64,000 bases of DNA from Tetragonia tetragonoides (Eukaryota; Streptophyta; Magnoliopsida; Caryophyllales; Aizoaceae): positions 36,242,501-36,306,500 of the forward strand of contig CM076144.1 in assembly GCA_038025085.1 (NCBI GenBank). The letters are read 5' to 3'. The translations under genes were made by a program, and so were the position numbers. The notes below the pieces were generated by a model, which saw nothing but the letters and a program-made list of their open reading frames with translations, was not told the origin of the DNA and did not search any database. Positions 45,701 through 58,411 of the stretch are shown here, one piece after another. The first letter of the stretch is position 1. Every line of letters begins with the position of its first letter.

Positions 45701-46677
45701 CCAATACTGTAAACACTTGGTTCAAGAAACCAAGACGAAATCGAATACAAACCAATGCTAAAGAATAATACCTCCTAAATGAGAAATTCCGTAAACAATC
45801 AAGAAAACAGAACAATAGGAAAAAAGAAAGAGAATCAGCACAACTGCAGCAAATTCCTATCATAATCTAATTAACGCAAACGTCCAATCCAATCACCAAG
45901 ATCCCATTCCTTTGAAACATCAATTTCCAGATTATCTCCAACCAGCAATATGATTCTGATATGTCACATTTCATTGAACCATAATACAAAATCTAATCCC
46001 TATCCATTTAATCACAGACGCTGATATTTACTACTTCCTCCGTCCCATGAAATGTTCAAAATGTCAAATTTTACAAACTTTGACCATAAATATCTCAAAA
46101 AATATAAAGATTTATAAAGTAAAAATACTTTTATTACATTTATTTTAAATAGTACTTTCGAAAAATCATAATTTTATAATTTATATATTTATATAATTGT
46201 AATTATTTGCGGTCAAAGTAGTGCATTGGAGACCGTGAAAAAAGTAGTGTAAACATTTTCATGGGATGGAGTAAGTATAACCTAAGAAAATCAAATCCGA
46301 TTGAACATCAATCACATAATATTCGAAAAGAATTATCGGAAACGAGAAAAGAAAAGTAAAAGAAAAAAGAAATTATTACCGAGAGAGATCTTAGGTGGTG
46401 GAGGTTCGTCAACAGCTGAATTAGCACGCTCTTCAGCCTCCAAGAGAAGCTGCTGGACCTGAGATAATCTCGCCGACGCTTTTTTACCGGCGTCACCATA
46501 TTCTGACGCTGCTCTACATCGGATACTGCGGAAACTGCTGATTGTACGAGTGTCCGAAAATGAAAAGCTTCGAAACAGCGCTTGAGTATCGCGTTTTGAT
46601 GCAACAGCTCGAATTGTTGATTTGGAGATTCCTTTGAAGAGAATGTTGGTTGTTATTATTCTGCTAATTGCTGCCAT
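42714..46677 (-). CDS. ICT1-like peptidyl-tRNA hydrolase (class I release factor family)
   Basis: Seven exons on the reverse strand: 46677-46380, 44275-44216, 44096-44014, 43575-43511, 43431-43398, 43004-42934 and 42804-42714. All junctions are GT/AG and sum to 234 codons including TGA. Residues ~1-55 are Arg/Ser-rich with few acids, fitting a mitochondrial presequence (MAAISRIITTNILFK). Exon 2 encodes SFARSGGPGGQNVNK, the GGQ motif that triggers peptidyl-tRNA hydrolysis; TKVDMRFNV and STRTRTQQ follow, as in the family. The Lys/Arg-rich tail (KKSIRRSKDGWD) matches the ribosome-entering tail of ICT1 proteins. It lacks codon-recognition domains, so it would act as a ribosome rescue factor rather than a normal release factor. 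Intron 1 (2.1 kb) holds two MITEs. Confidence 0.92.
44608..44868. mobile_element. Tourist-type MITE in ICT1-like intron 1
   Basis: Ends GGCTCCGTTTGATTCACC and GGTGAATCAAACAGAGCC form the inverted repeat; flanking TAA copies (44605-44607, 44869-44871) fit PIF/Harbinger targets. 261 bp. The same family occurs in opposite orientation at 58528-58797. Confidence 0.9.
44900..45665. repeat. Diverged tandem repeats in ICT1-like intron 1
   Basis: Three related copies (about 44917-45225, 45240-45355 and 45385-45660) share AAAGTGAAATTCTTTCTA, ATGGAG(C/T)AAA and GGT(A/G)AGAG(C/A)ACATATTC. Copies 1 and 3 also share CAGATTCCAGAC and AATCAAGCCTT. No coding capacity. Confidence 0.75.
46034..46275. mobile_element. 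Stowaway-type MITE in ICT1-like intron 1
   Basis: Ends CTTCCTCCGTCCCATGAAA and TTTTCATGGGATGGAGTAAG are inverted, flanked by TA on both sides. 242 bp. Inner pieces TTTGACCATAAA and GCGGTCAAAG pair. A 3'-half relative lies at 58108-58208. Confidence 0.85.
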
Positions 46678-48535
46678 TTTTGTTTCTCCAGTTGAGTTGA
46701 AGATGAACCCTAAAAGTTGGATTTGGACAAAAAGGCCGAGAATAATAGCGCGCCTAATTTTGTTGTCTTGTCTTGTTTTGTTTTCTATCAGTTTTTTTTT
46801 TTTTTTTTTATGTCATTGAGCATTTATGGACGGGAAAAGAGGCTTTTTCTACTGGGAAAGGAAAATCACAATTTATGATACATTTATTTTCTTTACTTTC
46901 CAACCAAAAAAAAAAAAAAGCCTCCCTAAGCAACTGAAAGTCTGAAACACACAATAAAAAAGGATAAAGAAAGTACATGTCTACATTAACCAATTGCTCT
47001 ATGTTCTAGGAAATTAACTATAATGCAATAGGTTGTTCGCTTAGATTTAGAAGAACTTGCTTCAATGAATGGAAAAAAATAAATATTTTTACTTATGGCT
47101 TCTTGCTACTCGATGAAAATAATAAAGGTTTGATTATTAGTGTAAAACCATTATGGAGGCTACAACGTTTTTTTATACTATAATTTTCTTTAATGCGTCT
47201 TGTCAAAATAGAGAATCATAGTTTTGTCATTGGGAATAAAGTAAGGCAATTAATGGATGTGCAAAATTAGTTTTTAAGGAGTACTTTGGTCCTAATAGTT
47301 GAAGCTACTACTTTTAGAAATGTAATGAAAAAGTATTTGATCTTGGATTTAGAAAGATTATATATAGTGAAGGAGATAAGCTCAATTGTTATTTAAAGCT
47401 GTGCAATGAAAATTGATTTCACACTTATAAGAATACTAAACACAACTTAATTTGGAGATACGAGAAGATAGAAAGAGCCTGATCAAGTGATAGGAATACT
47501 TAACACAATTTAATTTGGAGATACGCGATAATACCACATATATAATTGTTTATCCAATATGTAGTACAAGATACTGAATTTCTAACACCATTAAAAAGAA
47601 CCAAATAATTAACATTGTGTAGTTGTGTCATTTTTTTATTTATTTTTTTTTACTTTTTGCTTTTTTTGACCGAGCGAATGCAATGTGTAAAATAGTTGAT
47701 GTATGGAAGTGTAAAAATAAAACTTAAAAAACATGCAAGATTCAAAAGAATCAACACACACACACACAACCAGTTCCCTAGTTAATTTGTTCATCATATT
47801 TCTAGAGATCTTCTGTCCCACTAGTGTTTCATTAATGCCTCATCTCGACACCTCCTACATTTCACACATTAGGTTTTTATATTTTATTGATAAAAAAAAG
47901 TTTGTTAGCATGATAACTGTATAGATGGATGGAAATATATGGGACACGAGATAGTATACGAAAATGGAATAAGTGATCCCCCTCAAAAAAAATAAAAGCT
48001 AGAAGTGAACTACAATTAAGAGTCACTGACTCACTGTGCCGGCGCATCTCAAACCCTTCCTTTACAAACCCAATACCCGCGATATCATGAAAATCTGAAC
48101 GCATGGCACACAACTACACATGCATCTCCGAAGAATTTTTTTTTTTTTTTTTTTTATCTAGCATCTCCGAAGAAAGTTATTGAGCTAAAATTAAAGTGCA
48201 GCTCATATAAACATCATAGTACTAACTGCAGAATAGGAGCGAAACTTTGTAATAGCATGTCATTCAGTCGCCATACTGGGACTTTAACATGCTTGCTTAT
48301 ATGAAGTGTAATCTCGTTATACTCCGTACATTGCAATACCCGCGTTTGGCAGTCTGAATGGCAAAAAGAGACATTACTCTCAAACTCTACAATAGCTGAT
48401 ACAAACTAGCGACATGCCTAGTGGCAGGAGCCTACTCTGTGACCTAAAAAAGGCGCAAGGAAGAAGTGGGATCGATATGGAGAAAAACCAGCATTCGTCA
48501 TCAGCTATACGCATATACCTATACCACGCGAATCT
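46678..48535. other. Intergenic spacer between ICT1-like and MLF-like genes
   Basis: No gene. Holds the ICT1-like promoter side (near 46678), T/A runs (46792-46809, 46903-46918, 48130-48154) and a short CA run (47755-47768). The right end is probably the 3' untranslated region of the MLF-like gene. Confidence 0.4.
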
Positions 48536-50325
48536 TTAAGCCCTTGTCCTTCCCCGAGATCCACGATCTGATGCTGTCCTCCCCGTCCGCTGCATATGAG
48601 CTGCTCCATCACTCCCACTTGCCGTACGTGAATGGTTGTTTCCAGGATGTGGCAGACGCTGGGTAGAAGGAGCCCAGCCTGCCCCGTTTGTCTGTCCATA
48701 ATTGCCAGGTTCCAAATTACCTGTAGGCCGCTGCATATGAGCTGGTGCATTACTCCCACTTGCCATACCTGGTTGGTTCTGACCAAAATGCTGATGCTGG
48801 GTAGAAGGAAGAGCCCAGCCTCCCCGGTTTGTCTGTCCATAATTGCCAGGTTCCAAATTACCTGTAGGTCACAGAACAAAAGCAAAATGAAGAATATCCA
48901 AATTAAGATGGTGCTCTAAAAGTACCACCGAATGTTGATAGCGCATATACATCCAAAAAACAAGAACATCTCTTTCCTGAGATATGTCAGGAGTATTAAG
49001 TTGTTTCTAGATAAGATTAAGCAGAACACAGAATCATAATGGAATCAGATTTGCAGCGGGAAAAAGTAAAAGTGCGACTAAGAACTAGTAACTACAAGTG
49101 CAGTGCTTACCTGTATTATAACCTCCCTCTAACCTCTCTCTCCCGCCAGACAAGTGCCTTCCAGCACTTCCCTCCCAAGCTTGTTCAAAACCAGCAATCT
49201 CTCCTGCAGTCAATATGTGAGATCATCATTAAACTGTCACCTAGTTTCTACAATTCACTTGTATCGAAATATACCTTCATTAAGATTATGCAACATCTGC
49301 ATTGTGTCCACTCTTCCATCAGAATTAAGCTTCCTTGAGAGCGTATGGCCCTATACAGCCAGGAAAACCATCATATTCCCGTATTGTTCAATTACCATCA
49401 GCTGACATCTATCTATTGAGCTTCAAGGTGAACAACGGTATCCAATAAACTGACAATGTACCTTGGTATGAAGTCCCCTCGAGATTCTGTGATTGGCTTG
49501 ACCAGTGGTGCTATCAGCTTCTTTAAGCTCTTCAAATGCCACCTACACAAACAAGTATCCGTAATCAAAACTAGCGCAGAAGGTAATTCAAGAGGTTGCA
49601 CTTGCACGCCCATCAGTATGCATCGAAAATACATATTTTAAGGATTCTAAATAAGAATTCTGCTACTCACTCCATCGCTCCCTGCTCTTCGGGTCATAGA
49701 TTTGGTATAATATGGTCCATTAGCACCACCATAGGATACAGTAGAGCTCTGGAAAGTAAAACATTGAGACTGTGACAGAGGCGGCTTCCTGCTACTGGAC
49801 TCATTTCTGTACTGAATGTGCTTATTCCTCTCTTCTGCCACCAAAAAAAATATTTAAGCATTTAATAGACAACAGGCAACTAATTACTTGATGGCAGCAA
49901 TCCACTTTACCAGCAGCAGCATCATCAGGGACCTCAACATAAGGTTCTTTATCTACTCTACAGTGCTTCCTAGGATTTTCTTGTGTCTCGCTAGCACCTC
50001 CATTTTCTGCATCCTCATCATCTGAGTTTATCTCCTCAATTACAGGTCCCCTTCGCTTATTCTGTTGTGGTACTTGCTGCTCTATAAACCCAGTTGGGGC
50101 AGCACCATTGAAAGGACTACCTCTTGGGCGAAAGAAGCCAGGCTCAAACATGCTACCAAAAGGACTTCCTAACGGATGAGTGAAGAAAGGGTCATCAAAG
50201 GGATCCCTTCCTCCAAAAACACTTGATAACAGACTCTGGTGGCCTCCCAGGCCACCAAATCCACCAAAATCAGCAAAGGGGTCAAAGTTCAAAAAACCAC
50301 CCCTGCCTCGTCCCCTTCCCTGCAT
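48536..50325 (-). CDS. Myeloid leukemia factor (MLF)-like protein
   Basis: Six coding exons: 50325-49911, 49834-49671, 49542-49462, 49350-49275, 49203-49111 and 48861-48536 (TAA). They sum to 385 codons. Start chosen at the first Met (MQGRGRGRGGFL) of exon 2; upstream codons run into an acceptor. The N-terminus is Gly/Phe-rich (DPFADFGGFGGLGG), then RDPFDDPFF and an acidic NSDDEDAE. The MLF core spans exons 3-6: SSTVSYGGANGPYYTKSMTRR, LKEADSTTGQANHRISRGLH, GHTLSRKLNSDGRVDTMQML and GFEQAW. These are hallmarks of plant and animal MLF proteins, linked to transcription and proteostasis; the plant role is not known. The C-terminal exon carries two ~47-residue tandem copies, an unusual extension. 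Confidence 0.88.
48543..48861 (-). repeat. Two ~141-bp tandem copies in the MLF-like last exon
   Basis: Copy 1 (48861-~48720) and copy 2 (~48719-48580) both start with GNLEPGNYGQTN and end near AHMQR. The DNA words TTTGGAACCTGGCAATTATG and CTCATATGCAGCGG are shared exactly, so the duplication is recent relative to the exon. Confidence 0.9.
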
Positions 50326-50353
50326 GTTTCGTTTAGCCAATGATTCGTGTTCC
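50326..50353 (-). other. 5' leader part of MLF-like exon 2
   Basis: Runs from the TCTTTTCAG acceptor to the start codon. It is open in frame with the start (EHESLAKRN), so an upstream in-frame Met in exon 1 would lengthen the protein; none is obvious. Confidence 0.5.
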
Positions 50354-52644
50354 TGAAAAGACAGCAGCAAAGTTTCAACACATCACCCTTCCTAGAGATA
50401 AAGACAAGTTCCATGGACCTTCGGTCAACTGCAACATAAGCAGCACGTATTTGATTGACTTGAAAGCATATAAAGAGAAAAAAACAGCCTTTTAATGAGT
50501 CATGGCAAACAAGTTTACGATAGTACAAACAATAATGCGTTTCGAATTCCTGAACCTTGATCTTAAAATATTTAACTCAGGATATGTTACCAATAACTAC
50601 TAGGAAATCATATTACAGCATATAATATGGTAAAGAGAGCCCATGCTAATCATAGGCTCATAGCTTTTGGGATGACTTCAGATATGGAAATTTCCACTTC
50701 AACCCCCAAGCAACCACAGCCTTGTTGCAATATACTAGTCTTTAAGCATGGATACATCATGTCAAAAAATGGAGCCGTATTACATAAATTAAACAATCAT
50801 CTAAGAAGGCTAACAGAAGCATGGTGATTCTAATGGAAGCACAAAACCCACAATAACAATAATCCCATGTGGAAGGGATACAAAAATAATATTACACAGC
50901 ACTATCCGAGGCATAATTAACAAAGAGACTCCAGGTCTTATTATGTCAGGGGAGACGGAAACCTGAAGTACATAATATTTCAATTGTAAACAAATTGTCT
51001 AAGTCTTAAACTCAGTATCACCTCAAAAATAAAAAGTCTTAAACTCAGTGTAAATGGCCTTCAAGAAGCAGCTCAATATCAGAACACTGTTGTCCCACTT
51101 TTCCACGGAAATTCAAGCTGCCTCTTAAAGCAAACAAAACATTCCAGATAGCATTAACTAGGAAATGACAAACCATGGCACAGGTGTGCACACTTGAGTG
51201 GTTACATCAACTAGATATAGACTTCTTGATTATGTTCGACATATAAATTCAACACTCCACGTGATTGTGCAGGATTATATTTGAAACTGCAGGATCTCCA
51301 CAACTGGCATATTATCGCTACGATTTCATTATTATGAATGATTTACCTTCTTTGTTCAATTTGATCAGCATTATCCTGCGCCACTTTTTATTTTCATTAC
51401 AGTAAAAACGTCACCATCTCTTTAACAGCCCTAACCCTTTTCACGTTATTTACTAGTTACAACTAGAACCCAGCTAGCCCATAATGACATAATTATGATC
51501 TAGAATATGACATCTGAGAATCACTTCAATTACAAAAAGGCTTTTTCCCTAAAGCCTTGCGCAAGGGAGAGTGGGAGACTACAGTGAGATCTGCATCTAA
51601 ACCTAAAGATCTTGTGTTTTAAAGAAAAGTAAGTCCTTTAAGGGACAGATTCTCCTCAGTCCAATGACACATGACGAATCAGCACAGCCAACAATTGCAC
51701 ATTAATACATGGCCATCATCAATGCCTCTGCTTGTATTAGTACAATCAACACAAATTTTCATGCAAGCTATTTGCAAGATGGTAAAACTACTTGGTCAAC
51801 ACAAGAACCCAAAATATGCGAAAGTTAATATCCTCGGAACAACGATCAGGCGACTTAACTACAGCAGTGAACTTCAACCAGAAATGATCCTACAAGATGG
51901 AGAATAATACCCTCAACTCCACAACCAACAGGAATCAACTTTCAAAGTAAGCTGGACATGTAAAACTCAAATGAACTAATACCCAAAGCGAGTGACAGAA
52001 TAAGTATCAACAAACCCTGCTTCTCTCCTCCAGCCCTAGCAACAAACTTCAGATTTATACTACATTTCACCTAAAAATTAAAAAACTGCATAAAAGTATA
52101 TATATGTTCATAGGGAGCGTTTCAGTGAAGTATTGAAAACGGCTACAGCTTTCTTTGATTGCTTTCCGATTGATTTAACATGACACCTAACCAACATTTC
52201 CACAATTTTGCATAGTCTTCCACCCTAGTAGTTTAGTATCCAGTTTCTATTCCACAGTTTTACCCTCTTCTAATTAAACAAATGGAAAAAAAAATTCTAA
52301 CTGCTATGCTTTCAAGGATTTCCGCAGATTTGCATAGATAAGCTACAGAAATCAAGCACAAGCCGTTTGTCAATAACAAAACAATCGGCAACTTCAAAAT
52401 AAAGAAGCCAACGACACAAAATCAACCAACAGATGCACCAACCACAACAGAAATCAATCTAAGTCTACAATTAGCTGAATTCTTATCTACAAATAACAAT
52501 AACAAAAACAACGCATTTAAACACGAGCAATGATCAAAACAAGTAACGAATCAAAAAACAACAACAAAGATCATGATAAAGAATTACAGATAAGAGAAAA
52601 TGAACATATGAAACCCTAACAATATAACAGGAGTGAGAAAGCTT
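50354..52644 (-). other. Long first intron of the MLF-like gene
   Basis: Between a TTCG|GTAAGC donor (52645 side) and the TCTTTTCAG acceptor. AT-rich; no other gene or repeat of note. Short frames within it lack support. Confidence 0.55.
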
Positions 52645-52800
52645 ACCGAAGGGATTGGGTAAATTGAAGGAGAATGGAATGAGAAATGAGTCGATTGAAC
52701 GGAACCCTAGAAGTTTCGAAGAGACGATGATCAGAAATGCAGAGAATTTGATGAGGTTGCTGAAATGCCCCCGTTTAAGGTTACGTGGAGGTTGCAAGGC
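52645..52800 (-). other. Probable 5' untranslated exon of the MLF-like gene
   Basis: Its donor matches consensus and the sequence upstream is T/C-rich on the coding strand. The 5' boundary is approximate. A small upstream frame (MEYFALQPPRN) starts here and could be an uORF. Confidence 0.45.
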
Positions 52801-55800
52801 AAAATATTCCAAGTAGACAGGTGCCTATCTCTATTTCGTAGTTTTAAATGGGAGGGATGTAGAAAAGTTTTAAGCCATGTTTGGCATAACTAGCCGATAT
52901 AAGCTGCTTAACGGTGCTATATTGCTACCAGCTAAAATTAAAAGTGAGGCCCTACTCTAACTTTTTATAGTGATCGATAAACCTATTTGGTTTAAAAACT
53001 TTTTTTTCCTTTATTATTTTTATATGGAGTTGAACATAAGACTTCCTTTTTTATGGCATTACTGCAAAAACAAATAGGCAACAAAACAAAAACAATAAAA
53101 GAAAATCTAGAAATTGGCAATAAATCTATAGAATTTTTTTTTTGATAGGAAGTAGAAATTTGTTGTAGAATTGTAGTACCGTTAATGGTGGAATAATAGG
53201 GGTTTATGAATCTCTGTCCTTTGTAATGGGAAGAATCGCAGAACAAAATACGAAGAGCCACAGAAATATGTGAGGGTTGAAAGATAATCTCGAGATAGTA
53301 AGTTTGATGAGGCAGTAAAATGATAGTGAATAGTACTAAATAGGGGTATTTCCAATACCTTTTATTCTGATATTCGTACATCAAGCACATACTTTAGTTT
53401 TTGTAGTTCACACATTAATATTTTCACTCACCAAAAAAAAATATTTCAAGTGAGGCCCTGTGCAAATGGGGACCCTATGCAATCGCCCCACTTGTACACC
53501 CCAAGAGCCGGGCCTGACTGCTACTATTAGGTAGATTTTATAAACTGAAGTTTTTGGAAATGTTTAAGATCCTTTTAAGAATTTGGACTTCACCATTATT
53601 ATGCAAAGCCTACTTAAAGAGAGCTTACTTAAAGAGAGCGCGTCCTTTAAGAGGAAGAATATTCAGGATATAGAGAGAAAACATAGAGAGAGAGCGCTCA
53701 TGTGAAGTTTCCACTTTTGTTCTAATTCTTTTCTTCGATTGGGATGATGGGATCTAATTTAATATAACTGGTGATTAACGGTTTCTTGCCCGCCAAAACG
53801 AGTAAGTGAGGCATATAAGTTTCACTAGAAACCTCTTAATATTAACACTGCATTAAGTGCGAAAATTGAAATACAAATAATATTGAACTGAATTGAGGTG
53901 AACAGTTTTTTCTTAGTTTCACATTTAATCATTTGAAACTCGTCTAGATATATGCAAAACATGCAAGCAAAAAAGATGATTTTTTTTTAGATAACATGGG
54001 TGTCCAACCTGTATTTGACTAATCCCATGGATCCTAAAATTAACGACTGGTAAAACCTCCAGTTGTTCTAAGAGAACTCGAATCTCTGAAATATTTCCTA
54101 GATGGCAAGCAAAAAAGATGATCAAAAGAATTATATAAGTCATAATTTCAAGTGATTAAGGATACGACTCTCTCTAGCAAACTAACTAAACGTGGATGTA
54201 TAATGTTTGGGGTGCTGATATATTAGGGACAAAATAAACTAAACTGGAAGGGGATTTGGCGCAAGTAGTTTAATTAGGAGTTTTTTTTTCTTTCTTTTTG
54301 TTGAAAAAACATTATTCTTTCTTAAGTCAAACACAAAAAAATTGTTAGAATAATATGAGAATTTGTATGTTGGTCAGTGCATGTTAGCCAGAATTGTTTT
54401 AGACATTTCGTTTGGTCAAATTCTTTGACCTGTCTTTATCTAGACTCTTGTATAAGGATATTTTTAGGGAGTTTTGGGTGGATTATCTTGATTGTCTTGT
54501 CTTATGAAATAAAATTTAAAAAAAGAAAGAGATTTGTATGTAAAATATAGAAAAACAAAATTGAAAACCTCACAAGAAAACTTCCTCTTCATATAATGTG
54601 GAAGCTAAAAATCAGTGTTTGAGGAGACATAAAAAATCGAATAAGACTCAAAACTTAAATCTTATACTCGTAAGGAACGATACTCTTAACTATTGAAATA
54701 TTTTTTGATTCATTACTTTTAACCTTAAATTCCAAGTAGTTCAAGATCTTCAAACTCAATTGGGTAACCAAATTCATGATATGGTTAGAAGGTATATATG
54801 TAAATAACTCAAATCTTAAAACTCTTCCAAGTCAATATTTTACATGTTTTTTGTGGGTTTTACTAGCAACTGTTCTTTAAGTTTGTTTTTTTTTTTTTTT
54901 TCCTGTGAAACTTATTTTATGTTTTAAGTAGAGTTTTCAAAACTTGAAACGTAATTTATTTTATTCACTCAGTTAATGGGTTATGATTTCCTTTTTTTTT
55001 TTTTTTTGGTGAAGTAATGGGTTATGACTATGAGAACTCTCAAAACTCTCATACATCTCATTTTAGTTAAGACTCTGAAGTAAAATGGGTCGACCCAACG
55101 GGTTATGGGTTGGGTCATTTCGGGTTTGGGTCGGTTACGGGTTGCTTTTTGGATCGGATCCAATTTTTAGTTCATTTTACCGGGTTATAAACGGATTCAA
55201 GTCGAGAATGTTTTTTCAGAACCCTAATAAATAGGGTCGGATCGAATTTTCGGGTCGGGTCAGCTTTTTATAGCTATACAGTCTCAAGGCTAGGACCCTT
55301 GTCCGAAATGATTTTCTTGTTTGAAATTGACCAATGAAAAGAAAAGACGAAAAAGAAAAGCAGAGTGTGAGCTTTGGAGGTCAACTATTATAACCTCAAG
55401 TCCTGAAACAAACAAGTTGCAGAAAGATTGTTATTTACCATTGTGATCCTGTTGAACTCAAAGACAAAGTAGAAGACTTTGATCTTGTGCATATGCTTTG
55501 CCCGTTCAATACTTCATAGTTGTGTCCTGAACTCCCCGGTGTATTTTTGTGGATACACACACACAAGTTACTCAATCTATATTATAGCCGACGTACTTTC
55601 ACTCATCACAATTTATCATTTTCTTATTTTATCACTTCATCTTTCATTCTTTTTTATTTTCTCAAATGCAAGCTCTTTGCTGATTTCACTAGTTTTCAAG
55701 GATATAGGCTCATACCAAATCACTAATCACCACAGGTCCACAACCCACGGTTAAAAACTTATTACCATTATTTATTAGTCCATTACTTAAAAAAAGTTTG

Positions 55801-55870
55801 TAGGTGAAAGTACGAAGTTCACTAAATCAATGAAAAACCATATATAGGAGCTAAAGTTTGTAGGAGCTAA
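52801..55870. other. Intergenic region
   Basis: No supported gene. A fragment at 53452-53515 (GGCCCTGTGCAAATGGGG ... CCGGGCCTGA) recalls hAT-type ends. GGGTCGG-rich repeats lie near 55085-55260. T-runs near 54886 and 54992. Confidence 0.4.
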
Positions 55871-55874
55871 AATA

Positions 55875-56157
55875 CTCCGCCTTTCATTCCATAATATAAG
55901 TCATTTTAGAATTTTGGTCTTAACTCATAGTATTATAAGTCATTTTAGAGTTCCAATAAATTATTTATTATTTTTTACCCATTTTACCCTTGTTTTACAT
56001 TACCTCATTAATTACTTACCTTTTTGCTAAATACAAAGTCAAGAGTAAACTAATCAAGTTTAATTATTTTAGGTAGAATTGAGACTATTAAATAACTTTC
56101 TTATTATTTCGTGTGTAAAAATCTTAAACGACTAATATTATAAGACGAATGGAATAT
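55875..56157. mobile_element. Stowaway-like MITE, degraded right end
   Basis: Left end CTCCGCCTTTCATTCC after a TA; right end reads GACGAATGGAATATATA, whose reverse complement matches with mismatches (inner AATATAAGTC versus GACTAATATTATAAG). Internal direct repeat TATAAGTCATTTTAGA occurs twice. Confidence 0.6.
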
Positions 56158-56351
56158 ATACTAAGAGACATAGGAGTATTCACACACACACTAAAAATAA
56201 AAAAAAAATAAAAAGAAAAAAAAGAAAGAGACAGAGGAGTAGAGGAACGCAATAAATGTAACGTTATATCTCAGCTCCCCATCTTTATCTAAATTTATTG
56301 ACTTCACATGTTTCGTTTCCACTCACTCTCTTATTAGTCACACCCACACTC

Positions 56352-56391
<40 letters not shown>
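56352..56391. repeat. (TC)n microsatellite
   Basis: About 20 CT dinucleotides; no gene next to it. Confidence 0.9.
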
Positions 56392-56395
<4 letters not shown>

Positions 56396-57882
56396 GTTGT
56401 GGATGAGAGGATTAAATTGGAGGTGGTTGAGGAATTCAGAACAAACTTAAATGAATGCACATTAAATGAATGCATGCAATTTCCCAAAAACGATGAGGAG
56501 GTCATTTAATGCGTTAGTAGTGATTCCAATAGTCTACAATTTCTGCTACAATTTAATTCCAAACCCCCACATTCCTGAATCCTACACCTATATGTATGGT
56601 TAACTTTGTCTTGTCTCTCTATAGTTTATACTCTATAACATTTGGGGAATTCATCAACATGGATTAGCTAGTAATGCTTGTGAAATTCAATTCTGTTACT
56701 TTTCTAATATTCGAACATCGAACCATCCTTAGCATTCATTCCCATTTTTACAAATGGACAATGGCATTGAGGGAAGACAAACTCTATTGGTTGTTTGACT
56801 TGTTTCCAAACCACGAGGTATTCCATAAGTTTTGAAATAGTGCGTATATTTCTTTCTATGTTTATAGTTTGCTAAGGACGACATGAATATAATATAGCCA
56901 GTACTATGGAATTAGTACTTCCAAGGTTAGCATGTCTCAAATTGATTGTCATTCTTTCTATATTCGGTTGTTTCAATATAATTGACTATTCTAATTTGTT
57001 AGTAGATGTAATTTTAGCCAATCAATTGAATATCCCAAATTGTTCCAAGGATAATGTACGTTAGACTCCATTTATAGAAACTTAAATACTCTTGATTAGT
57101 GTCAATCGGATAAATATTGCAGTTTATCCTGGGTGTTTACTTATATGATGGGTAAAATGTTATTTTGTTACTTTTATAATATTTTTAAATATATTTTTAA
57201 GTTAAAAATAATTTATTTGAATCTAATCAATACACAACCACTACAAAAAATATCGTAATTAGCAACCGGTGAAATCGACTGCTAAACACGTCTAATATGT
57301 CATTAGTAGATAATTTGTAGTCCGCATTATATGAATAGACTGCCCACCAACAAATCAAACATTGTTCATGTCAATGTATCATTAGTAGATATATACAGTT
57401 CTACATTTAAAAGGTTGCATGAGTAAAATATCCGTAAGGTTGCATGAGATGAGATATATCAATATATGCAATCTTCTTTTTGTTATCGTTAATTGAAAGG
57501 TTCCAACAACTGTCACGAATGGCACTAATCAAGATTTGGTAGCATCCCAATTTGATGGGTGTCTCCAAGAAAAGGCAAAAGGCTTCATCGATCATTGAAC
57601 AACTGTACGGTTATAGAACCCTATGGCTTACGTAACCCAAAAGTGCATAACATTAATTTAACTAGGCTCTCCATTTAAAACTAACATATCAAAACAAAGG
57701 TAATGGAGCCTATTTCCCTGGCTGGTCAACTTTCAATTCTGCCCAGAGAGTAAATGTCAATGCCATTCCCTCCATGATCAGTCCTTATTATAAGTACTTT
57801 TGCTCCCTTTCTATTTGATTATTTGAAGCTCTCATTCAATTTCCTATAATAATGTTTTAATAAGTCAAAAATATTTCTGTGT

Positions 57883-57886
<4 letters not shown>
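56392..57886. other. Non-genic stretch
   Basis: AT-rich. No open frame with family resemblance. Confidence 0.4.

Positions 57887-57958
<72 letters not shown>
57887..57958. repeat. (AT)n microsatellite, ~36 units
   Basis: Pure AT alternation. The reverse-strand frame with a long Ile-Tyr run across it is an artefact. Confidence 0.95.
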
Positions 57959-57961
<3 letters not shown>

Positions 57962-58107
57962 GTTTTGAATTGTTCACATCCTGAAAATAGTGAAGCACAT
58001 GTGACATGTTTATCTGGACAGTTCAAATACTGTGCATTGTTAAGAAGCTAAGAACTCATAATTATGCCCATGCAAGGGAAAATAACTTGCACAGCTGTTA
58101 CAATTTA

Positions 58108-58208
58108 CCATTTATATATACATATAATTACAATTATCTACAGTCAAAGTGGTGTATTGTATACCGTGAAAAAATAAATCTAAACATTTTCATAGAATGG
58201 AGAAAGTA
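58108..58208. mobile_element. Truncated Stowaway relic
   Basis: Matches the 3' half of the MITE at 46034-46275: ATATAATTACAATTAT, CAGTCAAAGTGGTG, ACCGTGAAAAA and CTAAACATTTTCATAGAATGGAG. The 5' half is absent. Confidence 0.6.
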
Positions 58209-58411
58209 GTATGATCATATATATTATACTCATTAGCGCAGTGAATCCTTTTTGTCTTTGTTTAGACTTAGTGCTACCAAACCCAACTAATCCCAAATCC
58301 TGTTACATTCTTTCATGACTTCTTTATGCATGACCATCTTTTTCATAGTTAAAGAGATCGAGAACATCTTATTGCTTAAGGTAATAAACAAACTTCCTAA
58401 TGGTAGATTAA

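Noticed and set aside
53450..53520. hAT element end
   Set aside because: Only one end-like motif (CCGGGCCTGA) was found; no inverted partner or 8-bp target duplication.
55085..55260. Gene in the GGGTCGG-rich region
   Set aside because: Repeated GGGT(C/T)GG words make chance frames; a common plant intergenic repeat style.
57819..58007. Reverse-strand frame with an Ile-Tyr run
   Set aside because: Artefact of the (AT)n microsatellite.
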